Shown piece by piece: positions 12,101 through 20,800 of a DNA stretch of 64,000 bases (its first letter is position 1; each line of letters opens with the position of its first letter). The DNA is from Antedon bifida (taxonomy: Eukaryota > Echinodermata > Crinoidea > Comatulida > Antedonidae): positions 31,055,401 through 31,119,400 of the forward strand of contig OY727097.1 of the NCBI GenBank assembly GCA_963402885.1, written 5' to 3'. Made by a program: the position numbers and the translations under genes. Below the pieces are notes generated by a model that saw nothing but the letters and a program-made list of their open reading frames with translations, made no database searches and was not told where the DNA came from.

Positions 12101-14694
12101 TGATCACATATGTTGTAATCTAGTGTTTTCTTTGTAACACCATCGTTGCTATGCCAAGTGATCCGATGAACGTTTGAATGGTCAAACCAGGTGTTCAGTA
12201 TGCATAGCTTGAAGTCAGAGCAGTAGTTGATGAGTCTTGTGCCATTGTCGTTACTAATGTCATCTGTGTCTTGAAATCTATGTAGGTTTCCATCAAAGAG
12301 TGATTTTCTGGTTGTTATTGTTGATGTTGCATTATTAAGTTGAATTATTTAAGTTTTCTGTTTGTTTTGTCTTGCAATAAAAAGATGACTGTTAAAAAGA
12401 AGTTAACTATACCCAATATTATGATGATAATTATTGTGGTACAATAAGTGGTTTTATCAGGGCAATTGATATTTCTATCCGTCCCTACCTCTTGAGTATC
12501 TTTGGTAACCCGGTTAGATCAAGACACAACTTTGCCCTGATTACTAGCTGCATTGTTATGGGAGTATGTTTCCATAAGTATTTAAAGTCTCCCATCAGTA
12601 AGAGTTTTGTGTTGTTCTCGACTCTTGTTACTTTGGAGAGTTTTGCATAGAAAATATCCTTTGATGATTCTGAACCGGATTCCGTAGGAGAGTACGCAGA
12701 CACAATTCTTAATTTACAATTTTTTATTGAGACGTCTATTGCCATTAGACGTTCATATACATAATAAACATTAGACACTTTGATATGGGGTGACTGTTTG
12801 ATGGCAATAGCAACCCCATACATCTTTTTGATTTTCAGTCCAGTCCAGTATACATTGTAGCCCTCATGTGAGATTGCACCGGTACCAATCCGTCTCACTT
12901 CCTGCATACACACGATGTCAAGGTTTGCTGCTTTAATTTGAATGAGGGTTTCATGTAGTAAGAAGTCATCTGAGCAGGTATTAACATTAATCTGTCCTGC
13001 TCGCCAATGAAAATATTTTGCAGGCTTTTGTTTCCTAACTGCTTCTTGTACTTTCTTGTTTATGTTTGAAAGGTTTTTAGAATCTATATCTTTATTACTC
13101 TTTGTGTGAAATTTTGACTTGCGTCCACCACGGGTACCTCTATAATGGAAAATTCCCAAGTCTAGTAGGGCTACAAAACTAAGCCTAGCTAGGCTAGGCC
13201 TAAGACCGTCCACGAGAGGTCGATCGCCGTGAGCTACTTAGGTAGTGCATTGTTTCTCACTTTTTATCATAACTTACCATAAAACGTACATTTAAGACAA
13301 GGAATGACATGGTTTAATGTTTTTAAAGTGATATATATCTATTATTTTCCAAAAAACGTCCAAAATTGCAGGGAAGGGGTCTTTAAGACAGTGGAACCGT
13401 AATGTAGCCATAACATCGGCAAGGGTTCGAGGCTCACTCACTCCATGGTTCTGGTGGTAGAACAAGTCTTCTCGGATAATAATAGCTCGTGTGCACTTTA
13501 AAGAACCTAGTACATCTTTCGAGATGAGTAGGGGGTTACCCCGGTGTATTTGTACATCACATCCACTGATTATAACTGGGCCCTCTGGGAGACCAGACTG
13601 AAGAGGTCGCCCAATATAAATAAAATATTTCAATTCAATTTCAATGCACTTTCCTGTTATGGAAGAATGCCAAGGATTGCTCATAAAAAGTTAACCATCT
13701 AAATTATGTACAAATTCTTTGCAGGAATGGATCGATTTAAAAATGATGTAGCAGCTATGATTGGTTACATGCCATGGATACCTCTGCAAATTTGTTGGAA
13801 ATTCATTACTCCACTAATAACCATGGTATGCTATAATAAAATTATTATTCTAGGCCTACTGAGTAAATTATAGTTCTGTCAAGCAGTTCCTCCAATATTA
13901 AGTGGAATTGATGTTTTTGTCTGTATTTTATGTAAAGTGCCTTTGAGCATGTTTTTTTCATGAAAAGGGCGCTATATAAATGTGGTATATTATTATTATA
14001 TGCACTGTGTTCTGTTTAAACATGAATATTAATGATTATTTCTTTCAGGGTATTTTAATCTTAAGCTTTGTATTCTACTCACCCGCTGTATATGGAGACT
14101 ATACATTCCCTCCATGGGCTGAGGGCCTTGGATGGTTCTTGGCTTTGGTGTCGGTAGCTGTTATCCCAGTTGTTGGCGTCATAGTTGCATATCAACAAAA
14201 AGGAAACAGTTTCTGGGAGGTAAAATAACACATGTTTGTCAATGCTTGCTTGCCTAATATTTTTTGTTTACTTCACAACTCCACGGCTTCCTGTTTTCAA
14301 ACAAAAACGTGAAGCCAACCATCTCAATATCTCATCCACACACTAAAACAATGCATCACATACAGTACAGTACACAGCATTAAGCTCTGTCTACACTATC
14401 AAACTAGTTTGAAAAAAAAAAGTGTGATGTGCCCAAATATGGTAGTGATATTTGACCTCTAGGAATTGATTACTAGACTTTATGCTCTCAAACTAAATAT
14501 TTTTTACTGAAAAATGTTTTTTTTTTTAGCGTGTTGTGATGGCATCGAAACCTGCACATGACTGGGGTCCTGCTAAGGATGAAGATCGTGTACGTGCTGG
14601 TTACTCCCCACTAAACCCAGACTTTGTACCAGAGGTTAATTCATATCGTTCACCTGGATACACACCTGTATTAACAACAGACAGCAAAGTTTAA
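165..14694 (+). CDS. SLC6 family Na+/Cl- dependent transporter, copy 1 (3' part; 5' end outside window)
   Basis: Last seven coding exons of an SLC6 neurotransmitter/amino-acid symporter: 165-289, 2068-2180, 8165-8308, 8856-8955, 13725-13825, 14049-14219 and 14530-14694 (TAA). Together they give about 306 residues, from transmembrane helix 7 to the cytoplasmic C terminus. Every boundary has AG/GT, and lengths and phases match copies 2 and 3 exon by exon (125, 113, variable, 100, 101, 171, terminal). Seen motifs: TSLFSGF in TM7, [12 protein letters not shown] in extracellular loop 4, GLDSEF in TM8 (sodium-2 region), [15 protein letters not shown] in TM10, and a WGPA tail motif typical of glycine-transporter-like members. 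The TM7 residue four before the chloride-site Ser is Gly, not Asn. The family takes up amino acids or amines across the plasma membrane driven by sodium; the substrate is not determined here. Introns 8 (about 6 kb) and 10 (about 4.8 kb) are swollen by mobile elements. Exons 1-6 lie upstream of the window. Confidence 0.92.
389..733. repeat. Inverted-repeat MITE-like element, family B
   Basis: Starts attaaagatgtattgtcccc and ends with its exact reverse complement, a 20-bp perfect terminal inverted repeat. Relatives occur at 1231-1356, 5796-6060, 41340-41598, 44353-44478 and, degraded, near 50600-50820. They share the internal phrases cctattcaaagtctgattt and cttcatttttcatg. No coding capacity. 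It fills most of the start of intron 7 of transporter copy 1. Confidence 0.75.
1231..1356. repeat. Partial copy of MITE family B
   Basis: Carries the phrase ctacggaagtgaataacttt, then cctattcaaagtctgatttt, and ends with a degraded terminal repeat (gaggacaatactgtacatctt). It resembles the right half of the element at 389-733. The rest of intron 7 (290-2067) shows only AT-rich sequence. Confidence 0.6.
2272..2521. repeat. AT-rich minisatellite in intron 8 of transporter copy 1
   Basis: Imperfect tandem repeats of about 24 bp built on gtgacatttgattgaaaatta, with several shortened units. The open frame on the minus strand here is only the repeat translated and is not a gene. Confidence 0.8.
4009..4237. 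repeat. Inverted-repeat MITE-like element, family F (copy 1)
   Basis: Opens ggaaccatgtcaaaaatatt and closes with the inverted form ending ttgacatgatcc. Both ends carry a gttactacagtaac box. A better preserved relative lies at 6601-6815 and a third at about 28205-28383. The minus-strand frame across it is chance. Confidence 0.65.
4889..5516. mobile_element. Non-autonomous DNA transposon with TTAA target (copy 1, uninterrupted)
   Basis: Terminal inverted repeat agacaccttccctaca at 4889-4904 is matched exactly by its reverse complement ending at 5516. TTAA precedes the left end (4885-4888); the right flank is taat, so one base of the duplication looks lost. About 628 bp with no transposase frame. 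It contains a bcl-type palindromic stretch around tagcgggccgcta and cgatcgatcg. A second copy in the opposite orientation at 9127-13382 matches along its length, apart from a LINE insertion. TTAA targets are used by piggyBac-type and Kolobok-type elements; which one applies here cannot be told from the ends alone. Confidence 0.8.
5796..6060. repeat. Diverged copy of MITE family B
   Basis: Begins attaaagatgttttgtcccc and ends tggggacaaagatctt. The inside holds aaaacatgaaaaataaagat and two cctattca-like phrases. It matches 389-733 in arrangement. It accounts for the open frame read on the minus strand over 5592-5873. Confidence 0.65.
6601..6815. repeat. Inverted-repeat MITE-like element, family F (copy 2)
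   Basis: The left end gggaacatgtcaaaatgatt is inverted at the right end as aataatttgacattatccc. Both arms contain a ttactgcagtaa palindrome. Between 6816 and 7748 I see only AT-rich sequence with an A/G-rich stretch at about 7150-7240. Confidence 0.65.
7749..7897. repeat. Inverted-repeat element, family E (copy 1)
   Basis: An 11-bp inverted terminus, tacagtagaac, closes with gttctactgta. The inside has repeated gtgtccc and ggggtgtcc phrases facing each other. Relatives: 40964-41105, a partial copy at about 47749-47855, and scraps at about 8990-9012 and 42210-42246. Confidence 0.6.
9722..12034 (-). CDS. Reverse transcriptase part of the RTE-like LINE
   Basis: Open frame of 770 codons. The leftmost codon is GTG, and the first ATG in frame is at 12025. 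A Lys-rich N terminus is followed by a reverse transcriptase with [26 protein letters not shown] (catalytic Asp), GVRQGG and the YADD active-site box. It then has a C-terminal thumb-like region with LTYGCHAW and a closing RRGRK segment. There is no RNase H or zinc-knuckle box, as expected for RTE-type elements. The SDH box that ends the endonuclease domain is in this frame just upstream of the GTG, so the frame was once continuous with the endonuclease. It would copy the element's RNA at the target site; this copy cannot make the full protein. Confidence 0.85.
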   Translation of the reverse strand: MSNMTTPANKAARWKKHKKKKQSKRANMSKLKDREVRNNAKTKIEEEINKINKITSPEKTTTTTSTERYTTLMTVLNKAVEEVPKKTRNQNAHPWDGDERLQQLIKERKNINKSTVTYKEEEIKAMQKAIKIRVKELRNEYLYEEASKLNEAHQNRKIFDLWRKAKEHGDVIRKAPKPIKCPGLREHFKDHFNPDQSSLKIPDEISTPPEYIINLRQPEFEIDNEPPSKKEIIDAIGHLKGRKATLDVASEMLQVATENPVFVDHVHRLFEEIWRTKEVPSDWGLSKLTTIWKKKGSPLDPSMYRGISIGSTFSKILMVIILSRFSIFYESQLLRTQFGFRSNRGCNDAIYVIKQIQEIAYRSNRKLYTCFIDLTAAFDHVNRNLLFLSVRNRFHLNQSTTMIDIIQSLYSSTKAYLADDDPSDDKFETSSGVRQGGIESTSMFNQYFDYVIRVFKQRCKDASLDGLMIQYLIPIEATNRAQRRKAPSRGIYDDFESGYADDFAVSSWSQEELQTIVNILNKVCLEFGLRISAPKTETIIWNWKEEVEEYPRCIIQIGGVHINNVTHFRYLGVWATYNDVHIGDQEVKYRINSAKGAFAENRALLTNRTIHLQTRMMFLNGLVRSRLTYGCHAWRATGSEMFKLSTTYKTFLRRMLVNCFQRVCPPNHVDISSDEETDENYIDWRYVIDNDDLYKITGCQPLEEYVYKQQFNWIGHVIRKENEDPTKILTFHTTQSKRRGRKIPSILDRVVQQSQLTRCNFIRACFNRNL
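12035..13170 (-). pseudogene. Endonuclease part of the LINE, interrupted
   Basis: Endonuclease/exonuclease/phosphatase fold of an apurinic-type LINE nuclease: [10 protein letters not shown] (catalytic Glu), [10 protein letters not shown] and LLLMGDF (catalytic Asp). The frame is cut directly after GDF by foreign sequence (12339-12581) that brings a stop at about 12485. The domain resumes below 12339 and shifts frame near 12050. Reading upstream of 13170 continues about 14 codons into the host DNA element, so the true LINE start codon is not evident. Confidence 0.8.
12339..12583 (+). repeat. 243-bp exact copy of transporter copy 1 3' flank, inserted in the LINE
   Basis: Bases 12341-12583 match 14930-15172 without a difference and at a constant offset of 2589 by eye. 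The insert is bordered by TTAA at 12335-12338 and 12582-12585. It includes an AATAAA at about 12376, in the sense direction of the transporter gene in whose intron 10 it lies. The donor shows no terminal repeats, so it is not an evident transposon. Confidence 0.88.
14382..14452. repeat. Half copy of palindromic MITE family A
   Basis: Starts taagctctgtctacactatc and runs through tgtgatgtgcccaaatatgg before stopping abruptly, so only the left arm is present. It lies in the last intron of transporter copy 1, 80 bp before the terminal exon. Confidence 0.7.
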
Positions 14695-15240
14695 ATTTTA
14701 AAATGGTTACAAAATATGTACAGTTTATGATCATCTTGCCTTTATATGGATAGTCATATATTTTATAGTAATTGCTGGTTCCTCTTATTTTATAAAAACT
14801 TTCTTCTCATTTTTTTTTCTTTCACGGTAATTCATCCAAAAAGAATATTGGATGCTAACCTTGAAGATAAATTGTATCATATCTATTATGTCACAAACAT
14901 ACTAATAGATTTAGTTGACTTTGTGTCCCTGAATTATTTAAGTTTTCTGTTTGTTTTGTCTTGCAATAAAAAGATGACTGTTAAAAAGAAGTTAACTATA
15001 CCCAATATTATGATGATAATTATTGTGGTACAATAAGTGGTTTTATCAGGGCAATTGATATTTCTATCCGTCCCTACCTCTTGAGTATCTTTGGTAACCC
15101 GGTTAGATCAAGACACAACTTTGCCCTGATTACTAGCTGCATTGTTATGGGAGTATGTTTCCATAAGTATTTGATGCAAAAAATGACCGGGGTTATGATG
15201 TTCAGCACTTGGAGGTGAAACAATAAATTTGAAACTTGGC
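14695..15240 (+). other. Probable 3' UTR of transporter copy 1
   Basis: Follows the TAA at 14692-14694. AATAAA-type poly(A) signals occur at about 14965 and 15221. It contains the donor of the duplication (14930-15172). A possible degenerate tRNA-like repeat (B-box-like gggtttaatcc near 15474) follows. From 15240 to 15969 I see no gene, only AT-rich sequence with a (TA)n run at 15827-15842. Confidence 0.5.
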
Positions 15241-15968
15241 CAAATTTTATATATAGTAAACAAAAAAAAACAACAAATCCAAGATATTATTATTACTATT
15301 ATTATTATTGTGGTGACACTTAATCAAAATCATATAAGTCATGACGTCATGAAAAACGTGTTCCACTCAGTTATATAAATGACCGAACGTGTTTGAATTA
15401 TTGTGTGAGTCGTGGTTGGCTGGAACTCGTAGTGGGGATGTGGATTTGTAGTGTTTCCAATCCAAATGTCCAGGGTTTAATCCTGACCTAGTGCCATAAT
15501 TGTAACTCGACGTGACTTTTTCTACTCTACTCTCTAAAGTCTCAAATGTTTTATAAGCACGAAGAATTGAGTAATGAGTTTACCATCATGTAGTAATTGG
15601 TGAGTTGGATGTGAAAATAAAAAGAGAAAAGAAACGCTGTTCTACTGTATCAATCGTATACACAAAGTTCTCCGTCTATACGGTACTGTGCCTATTTTTT
15701 AGTTGCTGACAAATCGGTTACAAGAATTGAGTTATTATAATTGATCAAACCTTTATTTTACATAATTTCAATGATATTTTATTGATTGTCTTCCGGGCCA
15801 TTGTTGCAAATTTGGCAATCATTATATATATATATATATATATGGGCCATAATATAATTTTATAAAGTTGACCAAAGCAAATAATGTACATATATCACAA
15901 CAAACGTTAATTATCTTTTTTTATGTTGAAAAGGTTGTTACCTTTGGTAAATATTTATGGGCTAAATC

Positions 15969-16113
15969 TTGGTTTCCCACTCAACGGAAGGACGTACATG
16001 CACTAGACCAATCACGACGCGATGGATCCTCTATCCGAACTGCGCGAGCTTGTGATTGGTCAACTCACTTGAGTTGCGCGTACGTCGTTGCGGTGCGTCA
16101 AAATGGAAACAAG
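15969..16113. repeat. CCAAT-bearing inverted-repeat element, family D (copy 1)
   Basis: Begins tggtttccca and ends with an inverted aaatggaaac. The core has two facing boxes, gaccaatcac and gtgattggtc. The same design recurs at 18985-19103, 21275-21420, 21421-21528, 21743-21870, 26483-26619 and 29379-29503. The open frame across it is not coding. Confidence 0.75.
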
Positions 16114-16560
16114 CATATATATATCTGTAATTAGTACATTGATAAAATAAGTGGTTATATTGTCGCCATTCAACTTCCTTTGGTACAAATAAAAAATAAA
16201 ATTAAAAAATAAAAATATATTTTAATTAATTAAAAAATTAATTAGACTCTATTATAGATAATGGCTAGTTTGCAAAATTAGTTTAGCTTTTGTTTTACTT
16301 GTTGATTTAATGGGAATTTATTTAATAAATACACAGTGTAAGATACATTTTCAGTTTCTCACGTTTCATTATTTGTCTGTTATTGGATTATTAATAATTT
16401 CATTGTTTAATTATCTCATTATCTTGCCAAGGAAGACAGTTTTTATCATTATAATATGTTTTCTACAATTTCGACGTAAAGTTTGTCTATAATTCTACAA
16501 TATTGAAAAACGATATTGCTAATAGGTGAGAAGTAGTACACAAATATTGTTTCTTGTTTG

Positions 16561-16641
16561 AACCAGGGAAGAGTGAAATTATTTTTATTATTTTTTTATT
16601 TTTTTATTTATTGATATTGTAATTTTACTCTTCCCTGGTTG
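16561..16641. repeat. Hairpin with aaccagggaagagt arms
   Basis: The left arm aaccagggaagagtgaaatt is matched by an inverted right arm ending actcttccctggtt, around a T-rich loop. A tighter relative is at 20535-20574, and scraps of the same phrase occur at 18412-18425 and 22830-22845. This is a small foldback repeat family. Confidence 0.7.
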
Positions 16642-16732
16642 AACATATATCCATCCGCTTTAAACGCTAGGTGAGCATATTTAATGTTGGTGTCTGGTAG
16701 AATTGACCAGAACCAGAGTGTAACGTCAAAGC

Positions 16733-17195
16733 TACCGTAAATCTTCTAATAGTAACCCACACTCTAATAGTAACCCCCCTTCTAATAGTAACCCCCCCCC
16801 CCCCCACCCCTTCTAATAGTAACTCACCTTAGTCAATCTATAATAACCTACTCTAATAGTAACCCATGGGGGTTATTTTGAAAATAAGGAGATAACGCAT
16901 GTTGATCTCGGGAGTGGAGGAGGATCGAGTGTTTTGAGTTTATAAAATAAAATTATAGTTCAACCAAATTTGTTCATTCGTACTGTTTTATTATTTTGCT
17001 ATGAGTTGCTGACCGGAAAAGTTGGGGGTGGGTTACTATTTTCAGGTGCCTTATTTAAGATTAGTAATACTAACCCACTACTCTAAAAGTAACCCACTAC
17101 TCTAATAGTAACCCACTACTCTAATAGTAACCCACTACTCTAAAAGTTAAAAAACAATAATAATAACCGAGGGTTACAATTAGAAGATTTACGGT
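16733..17195. repeat. Foldback element with TAGTAACCC minisatellite
   Basis: The left end taccgtaaatcttctaatag is matched in inverse at the right end (tagaagatttacggta). The inside is a minisatellite of ctctaatagtaaccca units, mostly in one orientation, with a 13-base C run at about 16790. It ends about 600 bp before the start codon of transporter copy 2. Confidence 0.8.
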
Positions 17196-17439
17196 ATGTA
17201 ATTTTAATCCAGCACTTAAATCAGTAATGTGACGGAGTTTATTTCTAACTTGAACTAAGTCGGAGACTGAACGACATGACTAAATGTGCAATCATGCATC
17301 CAGCTGAATTTTTGTGAATAAATTATTAAAACTATCCCGTTTTAATTTTGTTTTGTTTATTGTATGTTCTTTTAAGCAATAATTAACCTCGTTCCCCACT
17401 TGAGTGTCTGGTTTTCAAGCTTATTTACATACTATTCGT

Positions 17440-17803
17440 TTAACGTACCTGCATTGTTGCTTCTGTGTAGTCGGTTGTAGTACCATCAACAACAAGGTGC
17501 TTGATATACCATCTACTTCAGCATTAAACGGCATCTTCTTTAGGTAAGTGTACATTTAATAGAAAGACTTTAATAGAAATACTAACTTAGCCGATGCTAT
17601 TATAACTATCGCCTTTTTATAGTTAGTTGTTGAACTGCATTTCAATCGGACAAACGATCCAACAACCATGGGCTGACCGGAGGGAAGCCATGTAGGTCTG
17701 GTAGTTTGTAGTATTCAATTCAATTTCTTTTATTTCAGAAATGTGAATTAATTAGTAAAACTGTTTATCCCGTTTTAATTTTTGTTTTTTTAAGTAAACA
17801 ACT
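17440..17803 (+). promoter_or_regulatory. 5' leader region of transporter copy 2
   Basis: A likely untranslated exon ends with a strong donor at 17543/17544 (ttctttag then gtaagtg). The matching acceptor tttttttaag ends at 17794, nine bases before the ATG at 17804. The phrase atcccgttttaatttt occurs twice, near 17335 and 17768, as a short direct repeat. No clear TATA box is seen. The transcription start is not resolved. Confidence 0.45.
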
Positions 17804-20800
17804 ATGACTCAACCCAGCGGCGAACGTCAGTCTTGGAAAGGCAGGCTTGACTTCTTTCTTTCTGCCGTCGGATATACCATTGGGCTAGGAAATGTTTGGC
17901 GCTTTCCGTACCTTTGCTACATCAATGGAGGTGGTATGTATGTTAATTTATTTCTTTTTGTAGGCCTACTACCAAAAAATTGTCACACGGCAATTGATTC
18001 CCAGACCGCAAACTTCTGCAAAATTCCTGCAGGCAGTTTGCCGATGTGTATCAAACTATAGTCTACACTTTAGCAAACTTTTTGAAAACTTTTTTTTACT
18101 AAATTCGGAGTTTGCTCAAGTTATCGTATGCAATGCACGATGGGCCTAAACTGATTGACAATTATATATACATAATTGTATTTTATTTTAACAGGCGCCT
18201 TTCTAATTCCCTACCTTACCATGTTGCTGTTTTGTGGTTTGCCTTTACTTCAACTGGAATTTGCTTTTGGACAATTTGCCAGTTTAGGACCTATAACTGC
18301 ATGGAAGAAAATTAGCCCCTTATTCAAAGGTATGCTAAATTATTATTTTTTTTTGGTTATTGTTACAAATAAGGACAGGATTCTCCTCCATTCTCCAGAA
18401 GGCTGTTGTAACAGACAGGGAAGAGTAAATTTAATGTTTGTACTTTTGTTGTAACGACTGTTGCGTCGCACTTTGTAATAATTGTCGACCATCGACTATT
18501 TTATTTCATTTTAGAAACAGATAGTGTACCGCAAACATAACTTTACTAGTGTAGACTTCTGCAAACTGGTTCAGTATTTTTTAACTAACAATCTTTTCTT
18601 GAAAATTTGCTAGATTCTTATCACTATAAAACAAAGTATATTTCTTTTTAACCATAGGAGTTGGATATGCGATTGTGTTCCCCTGTTTTCTGTCTTCTCT
18701 TTACTACAATCTTGTCGTTGCTTGGACCGTCTACTACATGTATGCGTCGTTGTCAAAGGAGCTTCCGTGGATCGGGTGTGATAATGAATGGAATACAGAA
18801 CTGTGTGTATCATTTGGGGAAGTGTCGCATGCCAATGTCACCAACCAGACAGCTATGACGTCAATTACGACATTAGCGCCAAAAGTGTTCAGACCAAGCG
18901 AAGAATACTTCACGTATATATATTTATTTTATTTTATATATACGTATTTAACATAAAAATAAAATTTACTATTTAGAGTTGATGTCATAGACATAAAGTA
19001 TCATGCAAGTCAGTTGACCAATCACAACTGACAATGCAATGATCCATCGCGTTGTGATTGGTCAAATTGCTTGCTGTGTGGTTACGTTGCAAATGGGAAC
19101 CAATTTTAAGTACCGTATAGGGTTCTACATTGCTTGTCTCCATTTCTTGGAGTGTTCCACTGTAACACAAGTATACAAATACATACTTAATGCAAAATAA
19201 GTGTTCAATTAAGCTACATTTGAAAATCAACATTTCAGACGTAAGGTATTAGGCGCAAGTGACGGTCTTCACGAGATGGGTAGTGTTCGTCCTGGGCTGC
19301 TGTTATGTTACTTCATCTCTTGGGCTGTTGTCTACATCTGTATATCAAGGGGTATTCATTCATCAGGAAAAGTAAATGAAATAACACTTTAAACACGTCA
19401 TCTAGTTTATTGTTTTTTTTTAAATTCTCATTTTAGGCAAATTGCCAAGGATAACCACAAGCGAATTCATTCACTATCCTTCCTAAAGGTGGCAATCCTA
19501 TTCACAAGACAAACATATACACATGATGCTCTACATAAACAAAGACTTAATATTAAGTCTTTGGGAGTGGAGTTGTCTGTCTGTTAACATTCTGTTTTTA
19601 CTTTCTTTTAAAGGTTGTATACTTTACTGCTACGTTTCCATTTGTTGTGTTATTTGCCCTGTTCGTCCGTGGAGTTACACTTCCTGGAGCGCTAGATGGA
19701 ATTTTTTATTTCATCAAACCTGATTTTGAAAAACTTCTCAACTTATCGGTAAGAACAGTAATGTATATACAATCATTGTATTCGAACACTAAAATGCTTC
19801 TGACAACAAAAAACATCAAAATGTCATTTATCATTCTAAGCTATCTTCCTCCCGTCTTTATATTCTTCATGTACCTTATAGTTCGTTTCATTTATCTTTC
19901 ATACCCTTAATCTGCTTATAATATTGTTTTTCTATCTACATGATGACAGGTATGGCGCGCCGCTGCAAATCAAGTTTTCTATTCTTACGGTGTTGCCTGG
20001 GGTGGAATGCTAACATTAGCAAGTTACAACGATTTTAATACAGACGTACTAAGGTATACTGTTTGGTATAATCATTCTATTTTCTTCAAGAATATAATTA
20101 TTATGCCTACTATACTTATAATTGGTATTTATTTTGTTTTAAAGGAGTGGTATCAAGGTTGCTGTTACTGGTTGTACTACAAGTTTTTTTGCAGGTTTTG
20201 CAATTTTTTCTATTCTTGGGTTTATGGCTCACGATGCCGGCATGGAAGTAGGTGACGTGGTAGAATCTGGTAAGTCACCATTTTACAAGACAAGATGCAA
20301 TTTAATTAACGCATTCTCGAAATGAATTTCATCTTGATACTTGACCACCGATTCTAAAATAACAGTAACGTAAACATTAGACCTGGGAAACGTTATTTCC
20401 ACAGACGTGCTTACTAGCCGATTTGTCCAGTACCATGGTAAAGTTCTGTTATACAATGTCACATACCTATCACATGTTACGCCTTTATAAAATAACACAC
20501 AGTGATACATACCGGTATTTGCGGTACTGTATTGTACCAGGGAATGGTGAAATATATTTCACTCTTCCCTGGTATTACATAATTTACCTATAGGCTTATG
20601 ATACAATATTTTTCAAATGGTAAAAATAGCGTCATTAGGCCTACTTAGTTTGGTTGATAATAAAATATTTATCTTATTTTGTCTAGGACCTGGACTAGCG
20701 TTCATTGCTTACCCTGAGGCTGTCGCAATGATGCCACTTCCTCAACTCTGGTCATTTCTATTTTTCTTTATGCTTTTTATTTTGGGTCTCGACACGCAGG

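Larger units (their letters stand above)
9540..13170 (-). mobile_element. RTE-like non-LTR retrotransposon (LINE), near full length
   Basis: About 3.63 kb, or 3.39 kb without the 243-bp foreign insert, the usual size for the RTE clade. It reads on the minus strand: apurinic endonuclease-like domain (13130 down to about 12035), then reverse transcriptase (12034-9722), then a short 3' UTR. The 3' end is a short tandem tail (ccagta repeated about 2.5 times), as in RTE and related LINEs rather than poly(A). The boundaries are fixed by comparison with the empty site in the DNA element at 4889-5516. The coding region is disabled by the insert and a frameshift near 12050. The clade assignment rests on organisation and motif spacing read by eye. 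Confidence 0.8.
9127..13382 (-). mobile_element. TTAA-target DNA transposon (copy 2, inverted, broken by a LINE)
   Basis: TTAA flanks both ends exactly (9123-9126 and 13383-13386). Arms 9127-9539 and 13171-13382 together make about 625 bp and correspond to the whole reverse complement of the element at 4889-5516. The ends are less perfect than in copy 1 (agcccccttccctacg and gcagggaaggggtct). The LINE at 9540-13170 interrupts it inside the phrase that reads ccagctaggcctacaaaac in copy 1. Confidence 0.8.
9101..13640 (+). mobile_element. tRNA-derived SINE, split by later insertions
   Basis: Left part 9101-9126 begins gagtgagtgagtggccgagc, with a pol III A-box like that of tRNA-Leu/Ser. The right part resumes at 13383. 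It carries a B-box, gggttcgaggc, at about 13423-13433, followed by ctcactcactcc, which pairs with the 5' gagtgag as an acceptor stem would. It then runs through a body to an A-rich end near 13640. The body shares ttctggtggt and cttctcg-ata phrases with the reverse-oriented SINE at 36360-36596. Everything from 9127 to 13382 was inserted at a TTAA in the tRNA-like head. The 3' end is approximate. Confidence 0.72.
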
